Translations under genes and position numbers: made by a program
Notes under the pieces: generated by a model
Told to the model about the DNA's origin: nothing
The model's database searches: none
The model's input: the letters and a program-made list of their open reading frames with translations, nothing else
Part shown: positions 10,151 through 22,960 of the stretch, in pieces
How positions within the stretch are numbered: position 1 is the stretch's first letter
Layout of the letters: every line of letters starts with the position of its first letter
DNA from: Zopfochytrium polystomum
Lineage: Eukaryota > Chytridiomycota > Chytridiomycetes > Chytridiales > Chytridiaceae
DNA length: 64,000 nucleotides
Assembly (NCBI GenBank): GCA_025765615.1
Contig: JAIVFJ010000121.1
Span: forward strand, 62,001 to 126,000
Direction: 5' to 3'

Positions 10151-11111
10151 ATCACAAGAAACATACGAAAGTGCTCGGGCACCTTTTGCGTCCTTTAGTT
10201 GAGGTTACAGAGGAAAGAAAAAGCCTCAAATCAAATCATGCAGACAAATTTTTTGCACGGTCTGCTCTCCTCAACATTCGCGACCACACTCGCTTCTCAT
10301 GTTCGTCGCACAGAAAAAAGCTAACACTCCATGCGGACGCACTCAACAAACGCGCCGATCTCCTGTGATAAGTCTCGTCAAAGTCGAGGACACAACATGC
10401 GTTTTGGTTGTTTAAAGAAAAAGAAAGAACGTCAGGGGGGTTTATTTTGAAGGTGCTCGACAGAGAGACGCCTGTGTGAACAAAACGTCGTTTTTCTCTC
10501 CCTCGCTTCTCTGAGATCACTTTCCTGCTGACTCAACGCGCTTTCTGGCTTATGCAAGGAAAATTAGTCTTTCTGACTCTTTCCCAAAAGGGAATCTAAA
10601 CTTGTCACTCATACTCTCATACTCTTTTCAGCATTGGCCAACCGCCCCTCATCATCGCCCGCACCTCGTTAGAGGGGAGGGAGGCAAAGGCGACATCCAG
10701 CACACACCAACAAATGTTAATCGATCTCGCTGTAGCATATGTGGCGTCGGAGGAATCAAAAGAGAAGAAGACTGGGACCCGCTCATAAAAGGAATTAAGG
10801 CCAATCGCCATCTCCAGCGAATCATTATTATTTCCGACATTGGCCAAACGGGTGCGTATAATTTTCGGGCTAAGAGTTATTTATCCACCGTTGGAACTCC
10901 GTGAAGGTAAAGTAGTTGTTGCAGTGGGTGAAGACTGAGGAGGGAAGAGGAAGATGTGCCGGAGCAGAGCCGGAGTTTATTTAAAGAGGCTCGATAAAAG
11001 CTTCCAAAGATTTGTTCGCGACCTGCTTCTCCGCAACCATTCACCCGAAGCATCCACACCCCTCAAAAAACGTTAAAGGAGTCGAGATGAAACGGAGAAA
11101 AAAAATCAAAA
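10151..11111. other. no supported gene
   Basis: Frames are short and none resembles a known family. One stretch near 10630-10790 reads in part like protein but meets a stop quickly. I see no repeats. Confidence 0.45.
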
Positions 11112-11730
11112 TCAAGCCATCACGAAAGCGAGCAGAGCGACGAAAGCGGCAACCGCGGCGGCGACGAGCACACCCGCATTTGACGCCATCGACCGTGCAC
11201 CACTACTTGTGGAGCCTTTCACCACAGCGACGTACTGAAGCCGGTACGCACACTTTGTCGTCGTCACCGTCGTCGTGTTATCAACAGGTCCGGAACAGTC
11301 TTTGGAGACTCAGCTGCTGACAACCACCTGATTGTCTTTGTTCACCGACGCCGAGAAGCTCTCGAAGTAAGACAAATTGCTGATGTCGGGCGAGTAAGTA
11401 GCAGCCGCCGTCGGCCCTGAGGAAGAACCCGTCATAAGGTGTCGTGCAGGCGTCATCTTGGTAGGACACTAAGCCGATGTAAGTTGATCCGGGACCGAAC
11501 GCCGTGCCCGCAAAAGTGCGGATGTCGGTGGTCGTGCAGGAAGAGGAGAAGGATCCCGTTCCGTTCTTCGAAGGAGCGCAGGCTGCTGGGGTGCAAGAGT
11601 TTGACTCGGCGTAGATCAGTGAAGGTGCGCCCAAACAGCTTCCCGTTGGATAAGCTTGGTACACGATAGCGCTGGAAGCTGCCGCTGCCGACGACGAGGG
11701 GGGCTGCGACGGGAAAGATGGGGTCGGGCA
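11112..11730 (-). pseudogene. decayed GPI-like surface-protein gene
   Basis: The minus strand reads through a Ser-rich start, A-I-V-Y-Q-A-Y-P-T-G-S-C and R-A-D-G-G-C-Y. One extra T near 11393 then shifts the frame, and a TGA near 11310 stops the resumed frame. Beyond it the tail is still recognisable: T-T-T-V-T-T-T-K-C followed by a hydrophobic C-terminus (V-L-V-A-A-A-V-A-A-F-V-A-L-L), ending at 11112, as expected for a GPI signal. The paralogues are the intact gene at 12156 and the relic at 3480-3870. The N-terminus is also out of frame with the nearest ATG. Confidence 0.7.
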
Positions 11731-12155
11731 TTGGTTCTTTCTGTTCTTTCGGTTCCTTTCGGTTCTTTTGGTTCCAGCTGAGCGTTCCGAGGGGCTTTTT
11801 ATCCACCAGATCCGGAAAATACCTGCCTCTTAAGTCTTGATGTCTCACCGCTTGCGAGGAAGCGAGTGGAAAGAGGGTGGAGATGGAGAGCGAGTAACAG
11901 AGAGACACTGAACAGACCTTCTTCTCTCTCTCTCTCACTGTCTCTCTGGATCTGCAAGGGTATCAATCAGAGTTTTCTGCTGACTCCGCAGGAAGAGAGA
12001 CGCTTCCCTGCTGACTCAGGATGCTGCGGCTTCCACTGTATATTAATAACGGCGACCTCGCGCAACGTGTCGTTTTGCGCGATGGGGCAAGACAGTCCCG
12101 CCCTCTCACCACAAAAAATAAAAAAATTCGCTCACGCGAAACAACAACTCAAAAC

Positions 12156-12965
12156 ATGGCCCTCGCCGCGCGTGCTCCTCAGGCTCTCCCGTTCGCCGCA
12201 CCCGACGACTTTTGGCGGAACTTTGACCGATCGTCACTGTCGTCGTCGGCCTCGTCGTCTTTCTTCGGCTTCTCACAGGTCTACCCGGTCGCCGCGGACT
12301 GCGCCAGCGGCGGCGGCCCGTCCCTCGTGTTCGGCTTCCTCGGCAACCCATGCCCAATGGCTTGCACCCTTTCACGGCTGACGGGCGCCTCTATCTCGAC
12401 CGCCTGCGTGAACAAGGGCGACGACCTCCTGGCGTACGGGGGCTCGCTCTTCGGTCGCGGCGCGACTTACATCGCGCAAGTGATCTACGACGACAACGCC
12501 TGCACATCGCTCTTCGGCGCGCTCTTCGTCAAAGCCGACGGCGGCTGCTATACGGGCGCCGACGTCGGCGCTTTCCGAGGTGTCACCGCGACCGTTGACG
12601 AGAGTGGATCACAGGTGGTTCTCAAGACATATGGCACCGTCGACTGCAGTGGACCTGTGAAGAACACGACGACAGCCGGAACGGCTAAGTGTCGGGACAT
12701 GATTTCATACACACTTGTTGTGAACGGCGTGGCCGCGAGCGAAGGGTCGACCTCTGTGACTGCACCGACCGGCGCCACGACAAGCGGGGGATCTGTTTCG
12801 CAGGCTACAACGAATGGCGTCTCCACAGGTACTGCTTCTCAGACAGCAGCAAATGGTGTCTCCTCCAGGAGCGCAGCGACCTCCAAGACTGCTGGTTTGG
12901 TTGGCGATTTCAGTGCTTGGTCGATCTTTTTTGTAGCCACAATGCTGTTGGTGGTGATGACGTGA
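12156..12965 (+). CDS. putative GPI-anchored surface protein
   Basis: An intact 269-residue frame from the ATG at 12156; an in-frame ATG at 12021 is possible but its extra 45 residues look non-coding. The order is a Ser-rich N-terminus, a Cys-containing core (C-A-S-G-G-G-P-S-L-V-F, C-T-L-S-R-L-T, D-D-N-A-C-T, K-A-D-G-G-C-Y), a Ser/Thr/Gly-rich stalk from about residue 190, and a hydrophobic tail (W-S-I-F-F-V-A-T-M-L-L-V-V-M-T). Stalk plus tail is the usual GPI-anchor layout. No clear signal peptide is visible at this start, which is odd; an upstream exon may be missing. Two dead relatives lie at 3480 and 11112. The role is probably at the cell surface. Confidence 0.65.
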   Translation: MALAARAPQALPFAAPDDFWRNFDRSSLSSSASSSFFGFSQVYPVAADCASGGGPSLVFGFLGNPCPMACTLSRLTGASISTACVNKGDDLLAYGGSLFGRGATYIAQVIYDDNACTSLFGALFVKADGGCYTGADVGAFRGVTATVDESGSQVVLKTYGTVDCSGPVKNTTTAGTAKCRDMISYTLVVNGVAASEGSTSVTAPTGATTSGGSVSQATTNGVSTGTASQTAANGVSSRSAATSKTAGLVGDFSAWSIFFVATMLLVVMT

Positions 12966-13252
12966 AGGTCCCGCTTCTTGTTTCAATTGTGGAATGTTGG
13001 TGGATGGCGCACTTTATTTCCTCATATCCGTATGCTTTTGTTCTTTGATGCCTGACTGTCATAAAACATAACTCGATTCTCTCCGTGTTGAAGAGATGGC
13101 AAGTCGCACAGACGACAGGATGATCCAGTTCATCACCGTCGAGGCAATGGTAGAGCTCGGCACCCGGACCCGGGATTTAACCGACGAAGGCTCAACGATT
13201 CTCCGACAATTGATCGATCTCGGAATCTTTAGCCACTCACTTCGTTGTTGGC

Positions 13253-14745
13253 ATGCACTGTGCCATCAGCCACCCAGCAGAACAGGCGATCGCCTTCGGC
13301 CTTCGCGCGATCCCGCGATCTCGCGTTCGGCCACCACTCCAACACCAGTGGCATTGCGCCGCGCCGCTCAGCAGGCTCTCACACGGATCCACGACGCCGC
13401 CGCTTCCCGCCCGCGACTGGCTTCTCCGATCCAGCGGGTCCGACCGATTCGCGCGAGTCCCGCACCGCGGCGTTATCGAGATCGAGGGCGCGGACACGGT
13501 CAAGTTCTTGCAGGGCATGGTCACGAACCAGGTCGCAAAGATCGAGCGCGGCGGCGACGGGATGCTGGCGGGATTCTTGAATGCGCAGGTTGGGCTGGGT
13601 ATTTTTCTCGTTTGTCGCCCGTGAATTGCCTGCGCTCACCGTTCTCGTCACCAGGGCCGCCGTCCTCTTCGACGCCTTCATCTACCCCAAAAACCGCGGC
13701 GGCGCCTTCCCCCACCCCGTCTTCCTCATCGACTGCGACGATCGCGCAGTGGAACCCCTCATGAAACATCTCAAGCGCTACATCCTTCGTTCAAAAGTCT
13801 CTCTCCGCGACGTGTCGAGCGAAGTGGTACTCGCACAGGCGTGGGGTCCCAACGCGGCGTCCCTCTGGGGAAACTACGTTGAGCCGGGGGCGGCAAGGAA
13901 GCAGCCGGCCGGCGGGGGTGGTGCCAAAGGGCAGTTTTGTTGACGTTGGGTGTCGGGATCCGAGGATGAGCGACATGGGTGTGAGGTTTGTCGTTCCTGC
14001 GGACGCAAAAGGTGATTCCCGACGCGCCCTTACTCCGCCGCCTCTGATTCCGAACTTCGCAGTTCCTCTTCCAGCCGCATTTACCGAGGCCAGCCCGGAG
14101 GAGTACACTCTGCGGCGGATTCTCCTCGGTATCCCCGAGGGAGTGGATGATATAGCTTCCGCACAAGCTCTTCCGATGGAGAGCAACTTCGATCTGATGT
14201 CTGGCGGTGCGTCCCAGGTCTTCTTTTGGGCGTGCGCCGTCACGTCTTTCCCGCTAATATTCCCACATCACCCAGTCGATTTTAGAAAAGGGTGCTACCT
14301 CGGGCAGGAATTAACAATACGAACATATCATACCGGTGTCACTCGCAAGAGAATTGTCCCAGTTCAATTGTTCGACAAGGATGAAAGGTTGGATCGAACC
14401 ATCGTCATAAATTCTATAGTACCTCACATTCCGCTTTTTCGCCGACCACAGCCCCAGCACAGAGCTCCTCCTCGACACCACGAAGCAGTTGAACGGCTCT
14501 CCAGAGCCGGGCTCCGAGATCCGGCTGGCCGGTGTTGCAGGGCGTAAGGGGGAGGTAGGGCGGCTGGGGTCCGTGATGCACAACGTGGGGCTCGCGCTGA
14601 TGCGGCTGGACCAGTGCTTCGGCCAGAAGAGCGAGGGGACGCGGTGGATGCTGCTGCGGGGCTGCACTCGCTGGTTGTAGGGGAGGGCAAGAGTGTGAGG
14701 GCGTTCATACCGGAATGGTGGCCTCGCCCGGTGCCCTTGTCATAA
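13253..14745 (+). CDS. IBA57: IBA57/CAF17-type mitochondrial Fe-S assembly factor (with indels)
   Basis: The family signature K-G-C-Y-L-G-Q-E-L-T is present after V-D-F-R, with V-K-F-L-Q-G-M-V-T-N-Q near the start and F-I-P-E-W-W-P at the end (as I-P-E-W-W-P-R-P). These identify the GcvT-like, folate-binding IBA57 family that helps build 4Fe-4S clusters in mitochondria. The Arg-rich N-terminus fits a targeting peptide. Exons: 13253-13588, 13655-14206, 14276-14387 and 14452 onwards, with introns of 66, 69 and 64 nt. One-base shifts are needed near 13660, near 13880-13930 (a G-rich run) and between 14640 and 14680. Without the last, the frame stops at 14680. As an essential single-copy gene, these may be sequence errors. 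Confidence 0.85.
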
Positions 14746-14981
14746 ATCTCCGACAAAGCCCCGACAATTTTTCGGGGTTGAGTGCAATCAATATTTGGGC
14801 AGGTTTTTTTCCTTCTTTCTTTCGTGCACGATCTGCACAGCTCATGGCAGAACGAATGAGGTACGTCTCAGTCACTCCCCGTAACGGCCGTCGTCCAGCG
14901 ACCATCGCCTCATCCAATCCAGTGATCGTGCAGGCAGAAGATGATTAAAAACATACATAATAGTCAAGCTCAACAGACCTA

Positions 14982-16615
<1,634 letters not shown>

Positions 16616-17289
16616 CTCGTAGGAGGAAGGAAATTTCGCGACAATCCTCCATCCGACAATTAAGAAGTGAGCACGCAGGCGAGGGTGGTTGATTTGGGAA
16701 ACCCTCTTTGAAGCACATTTGTTTTCCAACTCCGGCAGGTGCATTCCCTGCCTGGTACGGGCTAATAATGAGAGCAATACAATTAAATTGCCCCCACTGG
16801 CCGTTGGCAAGCGACCGTTGGCATAACTCGGAAAGTCTACCCCTCTGGGATTGGGCCATCATCAGACGGAACTCATCCCAGTTCTGATTTTCCGGCCTGT
16901 ATCCGAACCTGGGTGGTACTTTGGAAGGAACGAAGCAACTCTCTTCTCCGTTTCTCGCTCTCTCTCCATATTTTTCTGTCTTTCCATCTGTCGCTCTGCC
17001 TGTCCACAGTCTTCCGACCCGATTCGAGTTCGTGGAATGTAAAAGGTTGTGTATATGCGAGTTGCCTACAAAGTGGCGGGGAAAGACTTGTTCCACTCGA
17101 AACAATTCTCATGTCGCACTTCCTGTCCCGGCATCCAAAAACTGTGCCTATATTCCGCGACGCCACTCAGCACCTAGAAGAAGCAGTTGATGTGGTGTTG
17201 CGTAAGGGGCAAACCTTCGTTCCAACGCCTAATACTGGAAAAAGCGACGAGGAGACAGATTCTTCCGCACAATTGACACTTCCGCCAGG
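16616..17289. other. upstream region, no supported gene
   Basis: This is the promoter side of deoxyhypusine synthase. It contains a 24-base word (16638-16661) that recurs at 20322-20345, with weaker similarity on its left. I see no coding region. Confidence 0.5.
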
Positions 17290-17755
17290 CCGCACAGCCA
17301 GGGCGTGGCTGCGCATGCGCGAAAAGTTGAAGAAGGAAAGTAGAGAAAGAACAGCCGCTGCGGCCAATGTTTTCACGGACGAGATGAGAATGCAACGTAT
17401 CGGAGCCGGATAATTATAAAGTATGTATCCGAGCTGCCGATGCAGAAAGTGTTGTTTGTTCCGAGCATTGACTTTTTGATTGTAGCAAAGAAACTCAGAA
17501 AAGTCTGCCTGTCTCCGGTTTGGGGCAGTATCCAACGGAGCTTATGTGGCTGCCAATATTTCGCGACACTACTCCGCATATAGAAGTTGCAGCCTATGTG
17601 GCGCTGGGTGAAGACGGGCGCCAGTCTTTGATCACTGGGCACGGATGCATAAGTCAAAAAAGAATGAGACCGGTGATAATCCACTCTCCGACAATTTGGT
17701 GACGTACCGCAGCAACAGAGCAGATGGGAAGATTCTTCATATTGGAGACGTTTCG

Positions 17756-17807
<52 letters not shown>

Positions 17808-18060
17808 TTGGAAGACGGAGAGGGCGAACATGGCTGCGCACGCGCGCGAATATTCCGTGACGCTCAGTTTTGTGTACTCAATGCGCAGCCGGACGTGGCT
17901 GCGCATCATTGACAAAAAATCACTTCAGTGCAAGGAAAGGGACAGGCGGGCTCCGCAGCGGCCAATTTTTTCAAACACGAGATTACAATTAAATGTATCC
18001 GAGCCGGATGAAGGGTTGCTCGTTCCGCGCACCGACTTCCAGAGGCAAGTTCGAATGCCG
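17290..18060. repeat. degenerate direct repeat upstream of the 18331 gene
   Basis: The block at about 17300-17480 recurs in diverged form at about 17885-18060. Both copies carry GTGGCTGCGCAT, a GAAAG run, CGGCCAAT, an ACGAGAT-like word, GTATC(C)GAGCCGGA, and a TTG-TTCCG-x-GACT word. A third GTGGCTGCGCA-like copy s at 17830-17845. The element family is shared with the lectin-gene promoter (23264-23360). Confidence 0.55.
17761..17803. repeat. (AG)n microsatellite
   Basis: A pure AG dinucleotide run, embedded between the two copies of the degenerate repeat. Confidence 0.9.
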
Positions 18061-18108
18061 TTGACTTGCGCGAACAAACATAATGGATGAAAGCAAAAAT
18101 GCAACTTC

Positions 18109-18116
18109 TATAAATA
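18109..18116 (+). promoter_or_regulatory. TATA box of the 18331 gene
   Basis: TATAAATA. The leader that would follow contains a plausible 64-nt intron (donor GTAAGA at 18256, acceptor TTCCAG ending 18319), which brings the effective leader down to about 130 nt or less. Confidence 0.6.
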
Positions 18117-18330
18117 TTCGACAGGGCGTTCCTTCTCGCTTCAATCAACTTGTGCTAGCACAAACACACACTCTCGCTTCCACCGACACTACTCTCGCAC
18201 GAGCGGCGCACCGCGAGAAAGACGTGTTTCACCTCCGGCACACAGCCGCAATTTGGTAAGAAACACCTGATCTCGCCGACCGCACAGGCCACAAGCTGAC
18301 AAGAAACTTCCTCTTCCAGATTGGATCACT

Positions 18331-18837
18331 ATGACTCTAGCTGCTCTTCTGTTCTGCATCGCGGTGTTGTGCCACTTCATCGGCACCTGCGCGGCGTTCA
18401 GATTTGCCGATCTTGGAGTGTTTTACCTGGCAAACTGTGGTTGGACTAGCAATGCGGGCAGCTTTCTACAAAGTGCTGTGTTCTACGCTGACAGCGACAT
18501 CGGCGGCAACTCACCAATAGCTCAATATCAGACTTTCGGCCACGTCGACCTCATCAGCCATGGCCAAGATATTGTTTGGGAAGGATCGGGGATACAAATT
18601 AATTTCAACGACAACTCCTGGTTTTTGTTCAACATCTTTGGTAACGCGCAGGACTATCCGAACGGTGCGATTGTTGGAGCTGCAACGTTCAACAGCGGTG
18701 ATGGGCAGCAAGTCAACATCAACTGTTACAAGGGCGACAAGCACAGGTTGACCGCATCAGATGTGGAGGTAGTGCCCTTTACCTTAGGCCTTGGAGATAC
18801 AATGACTTGCTTGCAAATTTATTACTGTCACCACTGA
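18331..18837 (+). CDS. small secreted protein with the 'FYLANC' domain
   Basis: A 168-residue frame without introns in the coding part. It has a signal peptide (L-A-A-L-L-F-C-I-A-V-L-C, cut near C-A-A). The mature part shares a domain with the N-terminus of the lectin gene at 23420: F-Y-L-A-N-C near its start, a Gly/Asn-rich middle, Y-P-N-G-A-I-V-G-A-A-T-F (compare Q-P-N-G-A-T-V-G-S-A-V-F), I-N-C-Y-K-G-D (compare L-T-C-I-K-N-D), and I-Y-Y-C at the C-terminus (compare I-Y-S-C). I know no named family. Four conserved Cys suggest two disulfides. The short form lacks the beta-trefoil of its relative. Confidence 0.8.
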   Translation: MTLAALLFCIAVLCHFIGTCAAFRFADLGVFYLANCGWTSNAGSFLQSAVFYADSDIGGNSPIAQYQTFGHVDLISHGQDIVWEGSGIQINFNDNSWFLFNIFGNAQDYPNGAIVGAATFNSGDGQQVNINCYKGDKHRLTASDVEVVPFTLGLGDTMTCLQIYYCHH

Positions 18838-20495
18838 TCTGTTTCGATCGGTGCCTTGTTTGCTTTGTTGTTTCCTTTTTGCTTGTCTCTTCAATTTGTT
18901 CGTTGTCGCTCTGGAACGCGCTAGAAACCTCCACAAGCAGTTCCTTTTTTCGCCTTTTCCTTCCGTCCGATTCATTTTCTTCCTCTTCAGTTTTTGTCCC
19001 AGCCCCTCTTTTTTTTCTACTGAGCTTCTGTTTTCCGGGCCTTCGCCCCACCCCCCGTCCCTTCTCTCACCTGAAACCAATAAACTCCCTCGTTCTTTCC
19101 GCCAAATCTCGTCGCATCTCGTCGCATCTTCGCCGCATCGCTATCAAACATCCGACAATTCAAAAGTGGGGTATACAAGGACTGTGAAAGGAAGCTTAGG
19201 AGAGTGAAGGGTAAGGGGCTAATTGCTATCGCTCGGAGCCGCCACGTGTGGCGTTCAGTTCCCATGTTCTCGTCGGGTGGGTGGCGCAGGCAGAAGCAGC
19301 ACGAGTCACAGGGACGGGGCGCCATCGCCACTCATGACGCCGCTCATGAACGACCACCGACAGATTCAGTTTGTCGGCAGGGACCTTGGAGTTCCCGGAG
19401 CGACAGAGTCCGAGATCTTATGTCGCCACCGGCCAGCCAGACCGAATCCTCCTTTCCTCTGTGAGCGACGACCGTGTCCATCTCTCTTGTGCGCTGCCGT
19501 ATTCATGCACGGACATAAGTCGATCGGCCACCTCTTTAGCAGCATTGTGGAGGGTCAATGTCCGCGATGCGAACGATGTTGCGGTCGAAACCTGCAGGTG
19601 CCACCATGACCCCCACATTGGCTATGTAACAAATTGTGGTGAATCTGACAGTTCGGAGATGGGAGAGAGCCGTCGTCGCCCGCACCCTGTGTAAAGGTTC
19701 CGATCGTTAAACATTCGCTCAATGACACTACCACCCGTGGAAAGGGATTTCCCACCACCAATATTTCTTTTCCTCCTTTTCACATAAACGAGAGGACATA
19801 TGTCATCCTTTCTGGAACGTTCTTGATAGTCACAATGCTGAAAGCCGTCATTATGCCTGAATTGGTTCGCCCCGAAGCTTCTTGTGGAAGTTACCCCTTT
19901 TTCTTTATTTCCCGACGGCCCTCGTCGCAACGTAGTTGAAGACTGGCATGGAGGAATCCATCAGATCGTAAAGAGCATTCAATAGACGATACGCATTTGC
20001 AACCTCGTACATCGTCGCCTAAGAGCATCGCAGAAAGCGCGCGCAGACACACACACACGCACACACACACACAGCGCGCGATCCAACGAGATGTCAACCG
20101 ATCTACTATTAGATCCCTCTTTCGCTGGCAACAAGTGCAAACATCATGACACTCCGCCCAATGCGAGGACGGCGAAAATGAAGGCGGAATCTCGATATCT
20201 GACTTGTGTCGATGAGCCCAGCGATCGCAATCTCCAAAGGTGCTCGTTTGGGTCGGCGCAGAAGATCGGAGTTTGAAAATCCGATTCACGCCTCACTTCA
20301 CAGACCGCAGGAAGGAAACGGGCGACAATCCTCCATCCGACAATTCAACAGCAGAAGCGAAATGCTGGCATTTACGGGAGAATGGAGGAAGGTTGAGAAA
20401 CTTTCCTCTTTGAACATTTTTTGCGATTTCTCGAAATATCCAACAACAATCTCTCTACGTAAATTAGTCGTGCTCGGCAGTGGGAGCGACTTCGG
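18838..20495. other. no supported gene
   Basis: A T-rich 3' flank comes first. Several short frames on both strands between 19200 and 19930 look partly protein-like (minus strand near 19418-19618: L-T-L-H-N-A-A-K-E-V-A-D-R-L). None can be joined or recognised, so this may hold a decayed gene. An (AC)n run lies at 20047-20078. The 24-base word shared with 16638-16661 lies at 20322-20345. Confidence 0.4.
20047..20078. repeat. (AC)n microsatellite
   Basis: An AC run with one GC interruption, flanked on both sides by GCGCGC. Confidence 0.9.
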
Positions 20496-20864
20496 TTAGG
20501 AACCCGCCGATCTCCACCAACCCACCAGCCCATTTAGTATCAAAGTGTTCCCGATCCTCCAGCTTCTGCAGATCCCCATCCTCACCGGCGACGCCGCGCT
20601 CAATACTCCGTCTTCAACTGTCTCCTGCAGGATCCATTTTACGAGCTCTTCAGTAATGCCAAACGGCGGGTCGGGCACCAGTCCCTCGTTCAAACGACGT
20701 ATGATGGATCGAAGGAACCGCTTCGAGGGCAGCGAAGTGTCCAGAGGTAAGAGTGAAGCTCCTACAATCAGCTCGGCCAATTCCGGTTCGAGGTCAGGCC
20801 TTTGCCGGGGTCCACCTCGCCGACCAGCTCGTCTTTTTGCTCTTGGCCAGTGCAAAGTCCTCAA
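20496..20864 (-). CDS. unrecognised minus-strand open frame
   Basis: An open frame with protein-like composition: L-E-P-E-L-A-E-L-I-V-G-A-S-L-L-P-L, then F-L-R-S-I-I-R-R-L-N, then L-V-K-W-I-L-Q-E-T-V. A neighbouring frame upstream (I-I-S-R-F-N-W-R-F-E-D-F-A-L-A-K) may be its continuation. I recognise no family and cannot fix the start. It may be a fragment of a frameshifted gene. Confidence 0.25.
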   Translation of the reverse strand: MRTLHWPRAKRRAGRRGGPRQRPDLEPELAELIVGASLLPLDTSLPSKRFLRSIIRRLNEGLVPDPPFGITEELVKWILQETVEDGVLSAASPVRMGICRSWRIGNTLILNGLVGWWRSAGS

Positions 20865-21830
20865 ACCTCCAATTGAATCGGGAGATGATCTTTGACGCGA
20901 AAGCCACGGGGAAGAAGCGATTCGGAGAGAGAAGGTCTTCGAGAGATCTAGCCTTGGCGCGCTTTGAATCTAAGAGAGCGAAGATGGGTGGTTGGGGGGG
21001 AAGTGGATTGGAGTAAGGATGGTGTGTTCAATAATCGCCAGTTGAGTACTATTGGAATGTTTCAATTTCTGAGTACCAGACTTCCACAGTCGCCGAAGCC
21101 TCAGAAGCAAACTTGGGTTCGCTACGAGAAACAGCGAGCTGGGCAGGAATGGCTTTAAATGTTCCCAACAGCCGTCAACAGAGCGGCAAGCACGGATCCA
21201 CGGGTCAACGATGGGACACTTGTGCGTGTACGCGTGCCGGTGTGGGTGGCGATGAAGCGGGCCAGTGCACTTTCCCCAAAAACCCCTCCAACTACCAGAT
21301 TCCCATCGTCAACCGCGACACTGCCGTCCTCCACCTCGTCCACCTCTTGTGACCGCTACCACCACTACCGCGGGCCTCGCGGCTTTGGGTTTGAAGACGC
21401 ATTCGTGGAGTGAAACCTGCAACAATCCACTCTCAACGTGCCTGAACAACGACTGTCTTCCCCTTACGGCGATAAAGCTTTTCTGAGAGAGGGAGAGAGA
21501 GTGGATGTGTGTGTTGAAGGGAGGGAGGGAGAAATCGGAGCTGTCTTCGTCTGGAATGACACAAAGAAGACAGCCGCCTTTATTTTCCGAGCGCAAGGTG
21601 CCACACGCAATCAGCATTGACGCGCCCCACGAATTTGAGAGTAGGACCAGGGGCAGGGACAGAGAGAGAAAGAGCAAATCAACGCGCGTGCTGCCCCCGG
21701 CTTGCCCGCCTTGGCAACACCTCCAAGCATTGGGCGAGTACGAATTTTGCACACTCCACAGGATTCATTCATATATGTTGTTTGCATTGTCAGCAACGAT
21801 AAATCACATAACCACTCCACCGCCGTGATC
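20865..21830. other. no firmly supported gene
   Basis: A minus-strand frame at 21155-21343 (V-V-G-G-V-F-G-E-S-A-L-A-R-F) could be a last exon behind an acceptor near 21344, but no partner exon is clear. The rest is the upstream region of the hydroxylase gene at 21831. Confidence 0.35.
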
Positions 21831-22960
21831 ATGATCGGCCCCACCGAGCTCGTCGTGCCTGTCGCCGCCATGGCTGCAGGCGCGCTCTTTTGCGCGTCGG
21901 ATGCCGCCGCCTCATTATGGAGAGATGTCGTCGTCCGCAACCGATCACCCTATGAGGTTGAAGTGCTCTCCTTTATTGCACCCATCCTCACTCCCATGGC
22001 TTCCGTTAGCGGTGCCCCTCCATGGCCAGTCTTCTCAATCTAACCACATACAAAAGATCTACCTAGTTGCCTCGACCCAATACGGCGGCATTCTCTACAT
22101 CGGAAGCTGCCTCATCTTTCTCCTTCTCGACCTCGCCTTTCCTACCCAAAAACTGCATCCGCAGCACCCATCCTCTATATCCAAATTCATCGCCGTGGTA
22201 CCGCTGTCCCTCCTGAACTTGACTATCGGCGTCATCACGCCAGTGTACTTACTATTCGCCGTCGGCGGGGCGCGGCCGCCGCCGGAGGAGCTACCCACGT
22301 CCGCTGTGTTCGTGCGAGACTTTATCGCCTCTGCGGCGATATTTGAAGTGCTGTTCTACTACGGCCACCGGCTTCTGCATCACGGGGCCTTGTACAAATG
22401 GGTGCATCGAGTGCACCATTCGTACCGTCACTCTTTGCACTGGTCGGCGCGTACACGCATCCGTTAGAGGTGGGGTTGATGTTTGTCGAGATTCCATTTT
22501 CTTTTTTCTGTTTGCTTTCGTAAAGAAATTCACACCATTCCCTCTGTAGTTTTCGCTCTTCAACGTTGTTCCCATGATGGCAGGACCAACACTCACGAGA
22601 TGTCACGTCTTCACGCAATGGGTCTGGACGGCCATGGTGAGACGACCGAGATAACGCTTCAGCCCCCGCACACATCTATCGACTGACTTTGGGGATTGTG
22701 CATTAATCACCTCTATCCCTTTTCCGATTTCCTCCTCAAAACAGTCACTCGTGGTTGTAGCCGTCAGCCACTCGGACTTCAACGTTCCGTTCATGCCCAA
22801 AGCCGACCGCCACGGTATGCATCACCTGCGCTTCAACAAGAACTTTGGCGCCACCGGTTTCTTGGACTGGCTGCACGGCACTGCCGCGCTCGAGGACTCC
22901 GGTGGAGACGATGGCACCGCAGACGCAAAAAAAGGCGAGTGCGGCGCGCGGCGAATATAA
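21831..22960 (+). CDS. FAXDC2-like fatty acid hydroxylase/sterol desaturase family protein
   Basis: The three His boxes of this di-iron membrane oxidase family are present: G-H-R-L-L-H-H, H-R-V-H-H and H-G-M-H-H-L-R-F, then the FAXDC2-type G-F-L-D-W-L-H-G-T. Exons: 21831-22004, 22057 to about 22468, 22550-22636 and 22745-22960. The exon-2 donor is best placed at GAG|GTGGGG, though GTCGAG and GTAAAG are near. One base (C) seems missing near 22425, between H-H-S-Y and F-A-L-V-G-A-Y-T-H-P. Hydrophobic helices precede box 1, fitting an ER membrane enzyme of sterol or sphingolipid hydroxylation. The substrate is unknown. The tail is short and charged. Confidence 0.8.
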
